This document shows, piece after piece, positions 25,419 to 34,337 of a DNA stretch of 64,000 bases. Position 1 is the stretch's first letter. Each line of letters begins with the position of its first letter. The stretch comes from Paenibacillus etheri. Its GTDB lineage: Bacteria; Bacillota; Bacilli; Paenibacillales; Paenibacillaceae. The notes beneath the pieces were generated by a model. That model worked only from the letters and a program-made list of their open reading frames with translations, did not search any database and was not told the origin of the DNA. Both the position numbers and the translations under genes were made by a program. The stretch lies in contig NZ_LCZJ02000023.1 of assembly GCF_001012825.1 (NCBI RefSeq), positions 193,158-257,157 on the forward strand. The letters are read 5' to 3'.

Positions 25419-26102
25419 TCAAACCAAATCTGGACTTTGTAGCGTACCTATATATTCATAGTAAATGATCCGCTGAGATGAACCTCTTGCCACCGGGCGA
25501 AATTTACCTTTATCCACCAGCTGACGGCAGTATTTAATGATCGTCATCGTGTGCAATTCCAGCTCTCTCGCGGCATCAGCTGGGCGAAGGACACGATGGT
25601 GCCGGATGGCTGCCCGCATCAGATCGCGCTCGATTCTGGAATAGGCTCTCTCAGCGGTTGTCTTCGCAGACTTTTCTGCTAACAAATAAGAAAAGAGAAT
25701 GTTCCGCAGCGAGGAGAGAATGAAGGATGAATTTTCTTTTAGCTCATCCAGCGAGATATAGAGCACCGTGCAGTCTTGAGACTGTAGAAAAAGCCCGCGG
25801 TTCAAGTCCATCCGGTATTTACTACGATCCGTTCCATGTGAGCCATAGTCCATGATCTCAAATGCAATACGCGAGGCTCCGATCTCCCACAAAATATCCA
25901 CAAAATAGGACCTGCTGCGCCAGTCCTTAACTTCATATTCTGGGTGTAATCCGTGAAAATGTCCGGCTAGAGGCCACCACACCTGCTCGACAAACAAGCG
26001 GTTTCCGTAACCATGACCGCGTTTAAGTGCATCGAGCCGCTCTCCCTTCCTTTGTTTAAGATGATTACATAACCATTCATTATGCTCCCTCTCGAAACCC
26101 AT
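25419..26102 (-). CDS. Possible PD-(D/E)XK-type nuclease with C-terminal helix-turn-helix
   Basis: 227 residues, not recognised with certainty. The middle part YFVDILW - IAFEIMDYGSH - KYRMDLNRGLFLQSQ - TVLYISLDEL follows the order of DUF559/Vsr-like folds (Asp on one strand, Glu on the next, then a His, then an Asp-Arg helix), although the usual lysine of E-x-K is missing (EIM). Residues about 165-215 (RVLRPADAARELELHTMTIIKYCRQLVDKGKF in parts) look like a winged helix-turn-helix. GAGGGG lies 7 nt before the ATG. Its 3' end is 19 nt from the repeat array, so read-through would transcribe the array. Alternatives: a transcription regulator with a degenerate nuclease fold. Confidence 0.5.
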   Translation of the reverse strand: MGFEREHNEWLCNHLKQRKGERLDALKRGHGYGNRLFVEQVWWPLAGHFHGLHPEYEVKDWRSRSYFVDILWEIGASRIAFEIMDYGSHGTDRSKYRMDLNRGLFLQSQDCTVLYISLDELKENSSFILSSLRNILFSYLLAEKSAKTTAERAYSRIERDLMRAAIRHHRVLRPADAARELELHTMTIIKYCRQLVDKGKFRPVARGSSQRIIYYEYIGTLQSPDLV

Positions 26103-26150
26103 TACCTATCCCCTCGCTCTGCAACGAAATATGTTTCTAATCATACAAAA

Positions 26151-26184
26151 CCCCGCCTCTATTCCAAAAGGAAAGGAGACGGGG
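26151..26184. terminator. Terminator-like hairpin upstream of the nuclease-like gene
   Basis: CCCCGCCTC pairs with GAGACGGGG. On the minus strand it is followed by TTTTG. No minus-strand gene precedes it closely, so it may be a leader hairpin or the end of the lost frame at 26321-26695. Confidence 0.45.
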
Positions 26185-26376
26185 CATTCTTTGCCTCGTT
26201 TGGTTTTATCTATACATAGTGTGCCACATTATCATTTGAATGCACAATAGGAAATCGGCAGGATCATTCAAAACAAGGCTATAAAGAAGGTTTACGAGGT
26301 GATCCAGAGTCTGTGCTGTCGTTTATTTTTGTGAATAATTCTTGTTTGCAATCAAAAAAAAGAAGACACCGTAACA

Positions 26377-26402
26377 GCTCGCAAACATGCGGCGCAAACG
26401 GC
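26377..26402. repeat. Paired GCAAAC motif, copy 3
   Basis: CTCGCAAACATGCGG followed by CGCAAACGG: the same arrangement as the pairs at 22840, 24268 and 30281, but more diverged. Confidence 0.3.
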
Positions 26403-26436
26403 TTGATCCCAGAAAACACACATATAAGAATATGAG

Positions 26437-26466
26437 AGGCTGCCCGGGAAGTTTGGGCGGCTTTTT
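26437..26466 (+). terminator. Terminator-like hairpin in the 26.1-26.9 kb gap
   Basis: GGCTGCCC pairs with GGGCGGC (one mismatch) and a TTTTT tail follows on the plus strand. The gene it would serve is absent. The rest of 26185-26780 shows only the open frame noted at 26321-26695. Confidence 0.5.
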
Positions 26467-26779
26467 ACGTCCAATCCGTTCGCCGCCGGCCTTCGAAGCC
26501 AATCGCTCTAAAATCCAGCGTTCGTATAATCCAACAACCTGTGAATATCGTTCTATGACGTTGACCTTGTCTGTGCCAAGTAAACCATTAGCGTACAGAG
26601 CTGGCTCCTGCGCGTCAAGACTGCTCGAATGTGCTGGCGATGCTGGAGTTGTCCTGTATATCTTACACTGGAATTTCTCAGATGGGTTCTATTTTCATGA
26701 TAAATGGAAGACCAATACAATAGTTTGTTAATTCTTTTAAGATAACGGTTCGCAATATATGGATTCATTTCTTTCTTTT

Positions 26780-26807
26780 TTGACCACACGCTTTTATATT
26801 CTAAATA
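26780..26807 (+). promoter_or_regulatory. Candidate promoter of the two-component operon
   Basis: TTGACC (26780-26785) and TAAATA (26802-26807) with a 16-nt spacer, about 115 nt before the response-regulator ATG. Confidence 0.4.
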
Positions 26808-26922
26808 GGTATTATAGCCTGATGTAACTACCACCCTTCTGGACAATCCTTCCTCTAGTTGTATATAGTGTATAACGGAAGTGGCACTTAGTTAGCAAGG
26901 TACTAGGAGGAGAAATACGGAA

Positions 26923-27582
26923 ATGGCAAATATATTGGTAGTAGAAGATGAACGAGCGATCAGTGACTTAATTACAATGAATCTCAAGCTGGTTGGACAT
27001 ACATATAGCAAGGCTTACCGTGGGCCTGAGGTTTTCGAAATTCTGGAGCGTGAAAAGACTGATTTGATTCTGCTGGATGTTATGCTTCCGGAACTGGATG
27101 GTTTTGAAGTGATGCAGCGGATTGCACATTTGCAGATTCCAGTGATTTTGATCACCGCCAAGAATTCTTTGGCTGACCGCATTAAAGGCTTCGAGCTGGG
27201 CGCGGATGATTATATCATTAAACCATTTGAAATCCTTGAATTGCTGGCAAGAATCAATGTAGTCCTGCGCAGGGGTGAAAAAGGCACTTCCAGCTTCATT
27301 TGCGATAATGTTGAGGTGCGTTACCTGGAACGGCAGGTTTTAGTAGACCAGACACCCGTTGATTTGACCGTTAGGGAATTCGAGCTGCTTGAGGTATTAA
27401 TTCGTAACCGGAATATTGCATTGTCGAGGGAAAAGCTGCTGGAATTGGCGTGGGGCTATGATTTTGAAGGCGACACCCGCACCGTGGATGTCCACATCCG
27501 GCAACTACGTAAAAAGCTGGGCTGGGAAGAACGGATCAAAACCATTTTCAAGCTAGGCTACCGCCTGGAAGTTCAGAGCTAA
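26923..27582 (+). CDS. OmpR-family response regulator
   Basis: 219 residues. Receiver domain 1-115 with the acidic pair Glu8-Asp9, phosphoacceptor Asp52 (LLDVMLPELDG) and Lys100 (YIIKPF). C-terminal winged helix about 125-217 with the transactivation region TVDVHIRQLRKKLG. Ribosome site AGGAGGAG upstream. The kinase gene starts 2 nt after its stop, so the two make one system. Regulated genes are unknown; the secreted protein at 29050-30132 and secA2 lie directly downstream. Confidence 0.93.
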   Translation: MANILVVEDERAISDLITMNLKLVGHTYSKAYRGPEVFEILEREKTDLILLDVMLPELDGFEVMQRIAHLQIPVILITAKNSLADRIKGFELGADDYIIKPFEILELLARINVVLRRGEKGTSSFICDNVEVRYLERQVLVDQTPVDLTVREFELLEVLIRNRNIALSREKLLELAWGYDFEGDTRTVDVHIRQLRKKLGWEERIKTIFKLGYRLEVQS

Positions 27583-27584
27583 TC

Positions 27585-28988
27585 ATGAGATTCTGGCATA
27601 AGATTCTGCTGTCGGTACTCGCTCTCTTTATTGCCGCTCTGGATGTAAGTGTCATTATGGTGATGAAAAAAAGCTGGCAGCTAAACATGGACAGTGAAAT
27701 GCAGAGAGCATCCAGTGAGCAATTGTTAATCGCCAACAATATTTATGAGAACCTTAATTCTATTCAAGCGCGGGGAACGGCATTGACCCCTATTCTACTG
27801 GCCAGCGTATCTGAGTCCTATGGCGATTACTACCATAAGCAGGGAATCTATTTGCAGCTATGGGAGAACGAACGAATGATTTACCCTCCCCAAAAAGGAC
27901 AATTCGGGAAATCAGATTTTGGAAAAGACGGTCAGCCTGAATCCTCAGACGAACGCTCGATCCAACTCTCCACTCAGCTTCCTGCTCCATACCAGCATTT
28001 GCTGCTTGTCTATCAGCGTGATATCAGTGAGCTCTTCAACAAGCAACAGGAACTGAACCGCTTTTTTGTAATGATTAACTGGATCGTGGGACCCATTCTG
28101 CTGCTACTTCTTTATCTGCTAATCCGGCATCTAAGCAAACCGCTAAAGCTCCTGTCAGAGACCAGCAAAACGATCGCCGAAGGCGACTATACGAAACGGG
28201 TGCAGCTGCGCAGCAAAGATGAATTTGGCGAACTGGCCCTGAACTTCAACCGGATGGCGGAGGCCGTGGAGCAGCGGGTTACCGAACTCTCGGACATGGC
28301 TGAAGAGAAACAGAGGATGGTGGATAATTTGGCCCACGAGTTGCGCACGCCTTTAACCAGCATACAGGGGTTCGCCGAGTTTATAACCACGGCCAATATT
28401 GGACAGGAAGAACAGCAAACTGCGGGCGGCTATATTCTTAGTGAAACCCTTCGTCTCAAGAATCTGGCCTTCAAGCTGCTGGATTTGTCTGTCCTCCGGC
28501 ATCAGCCGTTGGCTTTTCAGCAGGTGGATATTTCGGAACTATTTCAAGCTATCCAACAGACGGAGCGCCCAAAATTTACGGATGCTGGCATAAGCTTTCA
28601 TGTCCACCATACGATTCCAAATGTCTGGGGAGATCCCGACTTACTAGCTTCATTATTGGTAAATCTGGTTGAGAATGCGATTCACGCCTCCAAGCAAGGC
28701 AGTGAAATCTACATGCTGGCTTATGACCTGGATGGAGAAGCCGTGCTAGAAATCCGTGATACGGGAACCGGAATCACCACAGAGATGGCTAAACGCGTGT
28801 TTGAACCGTTCTACCGGGGAGACCAGGCTCGTTCACGTGAATACGGCGGCGCAGGCCTAGGATTATCCCTATGTCGGCAAATTGCTGAAGCGCATAAGGC
28901 CAGACTGTCCTTAAACTCTGTCCTCGGCGAGGGAACTAGCATCAGACTCTTTTTACAACTCTATAACAACTGCCCTCCTACTCTATAA
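27585..28988 (+). CDS. Sensor histidine kinase
   Basis: 467 residues. Membrane helices near 6-26 and 161-180 enclose an extracytoplasmic sensor of about 130 residues with no recognised fold. HAMP domain about 182-235, then the H-box with His251 (NLAHELRTPLTS), N-box (LLVNLVENAIHA), G1 (EIRDTGTGI), F-box region (VFEPFYRG) and G2 (GGAGLGLSL). It phosphorylates the regulator encoded just upstream. Signal unknown. Confidence 0.93.
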   Translation: MRFWHKILLSVLALFIAALDVSVIMVMKKSWQLNMDSEMQRASSEQLLIANNIYENLNSIQARGTALTPILLASVSESYGDYYHKQGIYLQLWENERMIYPPQKGQFGKSDFGKDGQPESSDERSIQLSTQLPAPYQHLLLVYQRDISELFNKQQELNRFFVMINWIVGPILLLLLYLLIRHLSKPLKLLSETSKTIAEGDYTKRVQLRSKDEFGELALNFNRMAEAVEQRVTELSDMAEEKQRMVDNLAHELRTPLTSIQGFAEFITTANIGQEEQQTAGGYILSETLRLKNLAFKLLDLSVLRHQPLAFQQVDISELFQAIQQTERPKFTDAGISFHVHHTIPNVWGDPDLLASLLVNLVENAIHASKQGSEIYMLAYDLDGEAVLEIRDTGTGITTEMAKRVFEPFYRGDQARSREYGGAGLGLSLCRQIAEAHKARLSLNSVLGEGTSIRLFLQLYNNCPPTL

Positions 28989-29049
28989 CATCTTTGGATT
29001 AAGGTTAGGAAGATTCATCATCATCCGATCCCAATGGAGGTTAAGTTAA

Positions 29050-30132
29050 ATGAAGAACAACAAGATTTCCGCTACACTCGCTGTACTCTTGTTCTCTGGA
29101 AGCGTGCTGGCGGTGAGCGCAATGGCTGTCCCAGGATTTGTGAATACCACCGACGCCAAGAGCATTCCTGCAGTACAAGACTCGGGCAATCTAACCTTGA
29201 CCAGCAGCAAGGCACCCGTACTAAAAGTAGAAGCAGAAGCTCCGGTATCTACTGTGAACAGAGATCTAGAGCAGGTGATGACCCAAGAAGAAATGCAGCA
29301 AATTTATGATTTTGTGGACAAGCCCAATAACGAAATTATCACCTCTGGAAGGGAAATGACCAAGGATGAAATGAACCGGAGGCTGATATTGGAAGACCAG
29401 TATGTGTATGACGGCCTTCGTCCCAAGCAGCTGTTCGCGTTAAAGTCGGGACAAGCGGAGTTTTATTTTGATTTGGAGAAAAACACGCTCAAGTATCCGA
29501 ATCGGACATTGACTGACGAGGAACTGTTACAATTTATTGACTGGTACTACCGGGAGGCCTATGCCTTGTCCAAGCGGAATATTGTAACCCCTCCGGACTC
29601 AGGGAATTTGAGCCAGATCGACGCCGTCGCCATGGCCGCTTCAAGTGTGCGAAAAATATTCGGAGCTGACGTCTCCAAGCTTGAAGTAAAAACAAGCCAA
29701 GGAGAATTCATGCTTTCAAAGAAAAAGACCTGGATGGTAATATTCAGCCCTTATAAAACGAACACCTTAAGAGGACAAGGTAAGGAATTTTGGCAATATA
29801 CCGTAATCATTGATACCTCCACCCGGACGGTAGTAGATACGACCGCAGCTAATTTTTCACTCACAAGAACCCCGATCAATGCTGAAGCTGCCATCGCTAT
29901 CCAAAAGGATGCAACCTGGATTAACGAGGCTATAAAAATAGTTACAGACAGACAAGGAGAAACCCGAAAAATCGTCATGGCTTCCCTGACAGACACTGAC
30001 GTAAATAATAAGCGCGGCATGGTAGCGGTCAAAGTGGTGCTCGAAGACGGCAGCAGTTATACTGCAGAGTTACGCTACCCAGATCAGACTCTTCGATGCC
30101 TCATCTATGAAGAAGCAGAAGCTGCCAAATAG
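29050..30132 (+). CDS. Secreted protein of unknown function
   Basis: 360 residues with a signal peptide (KNNKISATLAVLLFSGSVLAV, cleavage likely after AMA near residue 27; only part quoted). GGAGG sits 9 nt before the ATG. The mature part is acidic, with helical segments (TQEEMQQIYDFVDKPNNEI, MTKDEMNRRLILEDQ) and two stretches, about 180-260 and 275-355, whose strand pattern recalls PepSY/YpeB-like repeats (DAVAMAASSVRKIFG; AEAAIAIQKDATW). It follows the kinase gene by 61 nt and probably shares its transcript. It may be the sensed partner or the output of the two-component system; both are inference. Confidence 0.6.
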   Translation: MKNNKISATLAVLLFSGSVLAVSAMAVPGFVNTTDAKSIPAVQDSGNLTLTSSKAPVLKVEAEAPVSTVNRDLEQVMTQEEMQQIYDFVDKPNNEIITSGREMTKDEMNRRLILEDQYVYDGLRPKQLFALKSGQAEFYFDLEKNTLKYPNRTLTDEELLQFIDWYYREAYALSKRNIVTPPDSGNLSQIDAVAMAASSVRKIFGADVSKLEVKTSQGEFMLSKKKTWMVIFSPYKTNTLRGQGKEFWQYTVIIDTSTRTVVDTTAANFSLTRTPINAEAAIAIQKDATWINEAIKIVTDRQGETRKIVMASLTDTDVNNKRGMVAVKVVLEDGSSYTAELRYPDQTLRCLIYEEAEAAK

Positions 30133-30227
30133 GATCATTCTAACGGTTCATCTCATAAGAGGGGAATTTAATATCTACTGGAGAAGAATACGAGTTAAGA
30201 GGAATTGGGATAAGTAGTTTCCTTTAT

Positions 30228-30271
30228 GGACTGAACTGGGTGCTTAGTAAGATCCCGGTTCAGTCCTTTTG
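30228..30271 (+). terminator. Terminator of the two-component operon
   Basis: GGACTGAAC pairs with GTTCAGTCC (plus inner GG/CC), with a TTTT tail. Confidence 0.85.
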
Positions 30272-30280
30272 CGTTATTTT

Positions 30281-30302
30281 GCAGACAATCTGCAAACAAG
30301 AA
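30281..30302. repeat. Paired TGCAAAC motif, copy 4
   Basis: TGCAGACAATC followed by TGCAAACAAGAA, with the same 11-nt period and AAGAA tail as the copy at 22840. Confidence 0.4.
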
Positions 30303-30466
30303 ATGCATAAAGTTTTAAGATTTACGTTTTGATAGTCACTTTGATTTGTCCAAATTGCATTTAATAGAATATTTTGGTAGATTGAATCCAAGGACTTGTT
30401 AACCCACTGATCAGCGCAAGTATTGTTCAAAACTAAGCGTATTTACCGAGGGGAGATCAACTTTCT

Positions 30467-32743
30467 ATGAATATAGCCGTCAAATTGATGCAAAAATTCA
30501 AAGACCGCGATACCCAGAATAAGCTGAAAGTTTATCAGGACAAAGTGGTGCTCATCAGAAAACGGAATTTGGAAGCATGGGATGATGGGCAGCTTCAAGC
30601 GGAATCCCTCCGGCTACAAGAAGAAGCAAAATCCGGTACACCTTTGGATGAGCTACTTATCGATGCTTATGCGTTAGTTTGTGAGACAGCGAAGAGAAAG
30701 CTCGGATTAAATCCTTACGATGTCCAGATCATGGCTGCCATCGCTCTGCACGAGAGATTTTTGATCGAACAGCATACCGGTGAAGGAAAGACACTTTCTG
30801 CTGTTATGCCTGCATATTTAAATGCACTGACCGGCAAAGGCATTCATGTGCTGACTTTTAACGATTATTTAGCCAAGCGGGATGCAGAGTGGATGGGCCC
30901 AATCTATCGTTTCCTCGGGTTAACGGTAAACTCGGTTCAAGCGGGGATGAGCCTGTCTGAGAAAAAGGAAGCATACGCCAAGGATATAACCTATGTTACG
31001 GCCAAAGAAGCGGGATTCGATTACTTGCGCGACACCATCGCACTAAGTGAAGCCGATACCGTGCATCGTCCTTTCCATTATGTCATCGTCGATGAAGCGG
31101 ATTCGCTGCTTCTCGACGAAGCACGGGTGCCGCTAGTCATCAGCAGCGATTTGCCCTCTTCCAGGAGTGACGGCTTTCGTTTCGCAGAAGTGGCTCAGCA
31201 GCTCAAGCGAGATGAGCATTACGACTTCGACGAGTTCCAGAGGAACGTTTACTTAAATGAAGCAGGCGCTGCGCAAGCGGAATCGATGCTGGGATGCGGC
31301 AATTTGTACGATAGCCATAACAGTCACTTGCTGACGTCATTAAATTGCGCGCTGCATGCGGAATCGTTATTAAAGAAGAACGTCGATTACATCGTTCGGG
31401 ACGGCAAAATCGAGCTGATCGAAGAATATACCGGCCGGGTGGCGGAGAACCGGTATTTGCCGGACGGGCTGCAAGCCGCGCTTACGGCCAAAGAGGGGCT
31501 GTCCTCCATAGCCGGCGGGAAAATTCTCGGGACGATCACCATTCAACACTTTATCAGCCTGTATCCGCAGATTTGCGGAATGACGGCTACTGCTCATGCT
31601 TCCGCAATGGATTTCGAAGATATTTATGCGCTGCAGGTGCTGCAAATTCCGCCGAATCGGCCAAACATCCGGATCGACCATCTGCACCGAATTTATACCC
31701 ATAAAGAAGCCAAGCTTAAGGCACTCGTACAAGAAATCTCGTCCGTCCATAAGTCGGGACGTCCCATTCTCATTGGTACGTCAAGCGTCGAGGAGTCTGA
31801 CATGCTGGCGAAGGCGCTAGCGGTTGCCGGCGTACCTTGCCATGTTTTGAATGCAAAAAACGACGCAGAAGAAGCCGGGATCATCGCCAAAGCGGGAGAA
31901 ACCGGTGCAGTGACGGTGTCTACAAATATGGCGGGACGCGGGGTCGACATCCGGCTCGGCGGCGTCGACCCCGCGCAAGCAGAGGTTGTCGCCAAGCTGG
32001 GCGGGTTGTACGTAATTGCCACCCATGTGAACGAAAGCGTGCGGATCGATGACCAGTTGCGTGGGCGTTCCGGTCGCCAAGGCGACCCAGGAGCTTCCAT
32101 TTTTTATGTAAGCTTGGAGGACGAGTTGCTGCTTCGCTTCGGCATCCATAAAGCGGTTCGCGCTTCCAGGCAGGATGAGGCTCTTGAAGAGACGGTGCTC
32201 AGCAGCAAGATCACAAGTATTCAGCGTATTGTTATGGGCCAAAACTTCGATATCCACAAGGAACTGAACTGTTATTCGGATATGGTGGAGGATCAGAGGC
32301 GAATTCTATACGCGGAGCGGCTCCGAATTTTAAAAGGCGAGCAGCCGTTGAGCCCCGCGGAGCAGTGGGTACGGCTTTTTTATATCGACGAATTCTGGGC
32401 TGACCATCTTGCATACGTTTCTTACCTTCGCGAAGGCATTCACTTGGAGAGCCTTGCCAGCCGCAATCCGATCGACGAATTTCATGCACAAATCACTGAA
32501 GCCTACGAACAAATTCCTTCTAAAATAAATAACGCGTCGGAGAATATGCTTGAAAGGCTCGGAGGTTCGAATGATCCGGCAGAGTGGGAAAAGTTCGGTC
32601 TGAAAAGCCCTGCTTCCACCCGGACTTATATTATCAACGATCAATACCTACAGAATAAGCGAACCTCGTGGACCGGAACGACCGTATTTGCTTATTGGCT
32701 TCGCACGGTTGCGAGGCCGATATTCAAGCTGTCTAAATATTGA
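30467..32743 (+). CDS. Accessory Sec translocase ATPase, SecA2-like
   Basis: 758 residues. Walker A TGEGKT (Lys108), the DEAD box DEAD209-212, the preprotein cross-linking region, and the second nucleotide-binding fold with STNMAGRGVDI and DDQLRGRSGRQGDPG are all present. The C-terminal linker and the zinc-binding SEC-C tail (CxCxSGxxxxxCCH) of housekeeping SecA are absent, and the protein is shorter than the usual 830-880. Both features mark accessory SecA proteins. GGGGAGA lies 12 nt before the ATG. No secY2 or accessory Sec protein is encoded in the window. Likely clients are surface or secreted proteins. secA2 would be the symbol if a housekeeping copy exists elsewhere. Confidence 0.85.
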   Translation: MNIAVKLMQKFKDRDTQNKLKVYQDKVVLIRKRNLEAWDDGQLQAESLRLQEEAKSGTPLDELLIDAYALVCETAKRKLGLNPYDVQIMAAIALHERFLIEQHTGEGKTLSAVMPAYLNALTGKGIHVLTFNDYLAKRDAEWMGPIYRFLGLTVNSVQAGMSLSEKKEAYAKDITYVTAKEAGFDYLRDTIALSEADTVHRPFHYVIVDEADSLLLDEARVPLVISSDLPSSRSDGFRFAEVAQQLKRDEHYDFDEFQRNVYLNEAGAAQAESMLGCGNLYDSHNSHLLTSLNCALHAESLLKKNVDYIVRDGKIELIEEYTGRVAENRYLPDGLQAALTAKEGLSSIAGGKILGTITIQHFISLYPQICGMTATAHASAMDFEDIYALQVLQIPPNRPNIRIDHLHRIYTHKEAKLKALVQEISSVHKSGRPILIGTSSVEESDMLAKALAVAGVPCHVLNAKNDAEEAGIIAKAGETGAVTVSTNMAGRGVDIRLGGVDPAQAEVVAKLGGLYVIATHVNESVRIDDQLRGRSGRQGDPGASIFYVSLEDELLLRFGIHKAVRASRQDEALEETVLSSKITSIQRIVMGQNFDIHKELNCYSDMVEDQRRILYAERLRILKGEQPLSPAEQWVRLFYIDEFWADHLAYVSYLREGIHLESLASRNPIDEFHAQITEAYEQIPSKINNASENMLERLGGSNDPAEWEKFGLKSPASTRTYIINDQYLQNKRTSWTGTTVFAYWLRTVARPIFKLSKY

Positions 32744-32766
32744 TGCAACGAAGGGGCGGCTAGTCC

Positions 32767-32952
32767 CTACTCCTCTAGCTCATCCAGCTTCGCTTCCAAT
32801 TCAGCCAGCTTGCGATTCGCATGATCCAATATCTCCTGTTGTTCTGCGGTTTTTGCTCGTTTTATTTCTTTTTTAATGGCCACAATCTGCTGTTCCAAAT
32901 AGAGAATTTCGGCTTCATTATCTGCGTTGTTCCAGATCTGTGAATAAGTCAT
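32767..32952 (-). CDS. Small coiled-coil protein
   Basis: 61 residues, mostly one charged helix with heptad character (ILYLEQQIVAIKKEIKRAK, then LDHANRKLAELEAKLDELEE). Ribosome site AAAAAAGGAG lies 9 nt upstream of the ATG. No signal peptide or known domain. It is convergent with secA2 and ends 24 nt from it. Function unknown. Confidence 0.65.
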   Translation of the reverse strand: MTYSQIWNNADNEAEILYLEQQIVAIKKEIKRAKTAEQQEILDHANRKLAELEAKLDELEE

Positions 32953-32976
32953 TGTCGGTCTCCTTTTTTCAAATTA

Positions 32977-33026
32977 AGAGAAGCTTCCACAAAGTTCAAT
33001 CGAACTTTAGGAGAGCTTCTTTTTTC
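32977..33026. terminator. Terminator between the small gene and the MFS gene
   Basis: AGAAGCT / AGCTTCT outer and AAAGTTC / GAACTTT inner stems; TTTTTT follows on the plus strand. It is placed to serve the minus-strand MFS gene, but its T run points the other way; bidirectional action is possible. Confidence 0.55.
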
Positions 33027-33065
33027 TCTACAATTGGGTTTCAAGTTCACGCTTTTAGTAATATC

Positions 33066-34337
33066 CTACTCTTGTGATGCTTCCTTTATTAACGGCATCC
33101 CAGCTTCAACCAAACGTTTATTACGAATGAAGAAAATGGACAGTATTACAATAAACAATCCTGTTCCAACAAGGAGCCATTCAATCTCAATTACATCCGC
33201 AAGCGGACCGAATATCAGCATTCCAATTGGCATCATGGAAGTCGATATCATTCCAAATACTCCAAATATGCGTCCCAAGTAATCCGGATCTACCTTCTCT
33301 TGTAGCATAACGGTTGTCGGTGTATTAAAGACGGGCATAGCTAGGCCGAATATAGCCATCATAGTCAAGTAGACCCAAAATACAGGTACAATACCCAAAG
33401 CAATCGTACATACGCCCATAATTAAGCTAGCGAAAGTCATCGTATAAACCTTGTTACGGAAGCCGCCCCATGATGCAATAATTGCTCCGCCAACCATCAT
33501 ACCGATAGAAAAAGCAATTTCAATGGCTGTTAATCGCCAATAATCATCTCCAAAGCTGCGTGTCACTTGTAGCGGTGTTAAAAATGCTGCCGGCGCCATC
33601 AATACAAAGAAAAAGGCGAAAAAAATGAAAAAGGTTTTGAGAAAGCTGTGGTTTTTGATATAGCTTAAACCCTGTTTAAAATCATCCAAATAACTAGTCG
33701 TTTGCTTATCAGTCGCTTTTTTATGCAAAGATATTTTCAAAAAGAAAGATAATGTAAAGATCGCTATCGCCGCTGTGACAACATCGATAAAGAAAATAAC
33801 CTCTATGGTTGCCATTGTAAGCAATGACGCGCTTACGATCGGTGCAACAAACATCATAAGCGCTTGAAGACTTCCGTTTATCCCATTTACCTTCGTCAGC
33901 TTATCCTCTGGTACGATTTGAGGTAATATTGCCCCAACTGCCGGCGTTTGTATCCCAGCTCCGAGCGCGCGAACTGCAGCAATGGCGAACAACAACCATA
34001 TCTCATCATAACCTAATAGAAATGTAATGGCTAAAATCAGTGTGACAAAGGCAATCAAGGCATCTGCTATGATAATAAGATATTTTCGGTTGAAACGGTC
34101 CGCCCATACACCTGCAAATGGAGATAATAGAAAGGTAGGAATGAATCCACAAATAATAAATAACGTCATCATCATACCTGATTTTGTTGTTAGTGTAACA
34201 TACCACATAATTGCATATTGAACTAATGCAGAGCCGAATAACGAAAACGTTTGACTACTTAAAAAGATAATAATATCCCTTTTCCAATGTTTTTTGTTTG
34301 GCGGTTCGCTTGGTATCACTATATCTAACTCCTCCAT
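33066..34337 (-). CDS. MFS efflux transporter, macrolide-efflux (Mef) type
   Basis: About 423 residues with twelve membrane segments. LFGSALVQYAIMWYVTL in helix 1 and GVWADRFNRKY between helices 2 and 3 are typical of the Mef/enterobactin-exporter branch of the major facilitator family. Start is uncertain: ATG 34337 has no clear ribosome site, while the GTG at 34319 has GGAGGAG 9 nt upstream. Family members pump macrolides or siderophores out; the substrate is not readable. Helix 7 onward includes a conserved VFNTPTTVMLQEKVDPDYLGRI-like cytoplasmic loop. Confidence 0.85.
   Translation of the reverse strand: MEELDIVIPSEPPNKKHWKRDIIIFLSSQTFSLFGSALVQYAIMWYVTLTTKSGMMMTLFIICGFIPTFLLSPFAGVWADRFNRKYLIIIADALIAFVTLILAITFLLGYDEIWLLFAIAAVRALGAGIQTPAVGAILPQIVPEDKLTKVNGINGSLQALMMFVAPIVSASLLTMATIEVIFFIDVVTAAIAIFTLSFFLKISLHKKATDKQTTSYLDDFKQGLSYIKNHSFLKTFFIFFAFFFVLMAPAAFLTPLQVTRSFGDDYWRLTAIEIAFSIGMMVGGAIIASWGGFRNKVYTMTFASLIMGVCTIALGIVPVFWVYLTMMAIFGLAMPVFNTPTTVMLQEKVDPDYLGRIFGVFGMISTSMMPIGMLIFGPLADVIEIEWLLVGTGLFIVILSIFFIRNKRLVEAGMPLIKEASQE

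Larger units (their letters stand above)
26321..26695 (-). pseudogene. Open, coding-like frame without a start codon
   Basis: The minus strand is open between a TAG near 26696 and a TAA near 26321. It has no ATG before the middle and no ribosome site. The reading SLDAQEPALYANGLLGTDK, then VIERYSQVVGLYERWILERL, then ASKAGGERIGRKKPPK looks protein-like, whereas the last third is poor and overlaps a plus-strand terminator-like hairpin. I do not recognise the family. Probably an internal fragment of a lost gene. Confidence 0.3.

Noticed and set aside
24731-25468. Long open frames across the repeat array (up to 245 codons, in three forward frames)
   Set aside because: They are open only because the repeat period is about 51 bp; translations are periodic, start without ribosome sites and differ in every frame.
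26387-26846. Short frames on both strands in the 26.1-26.9 kb gap, plus strand 26387-26731 and minus strand 26553-26846
   Set aside because: Low-complexity or antisense readings; only the minus frame without a start (26321-26695) looked protein-like and is listed at low confidence.
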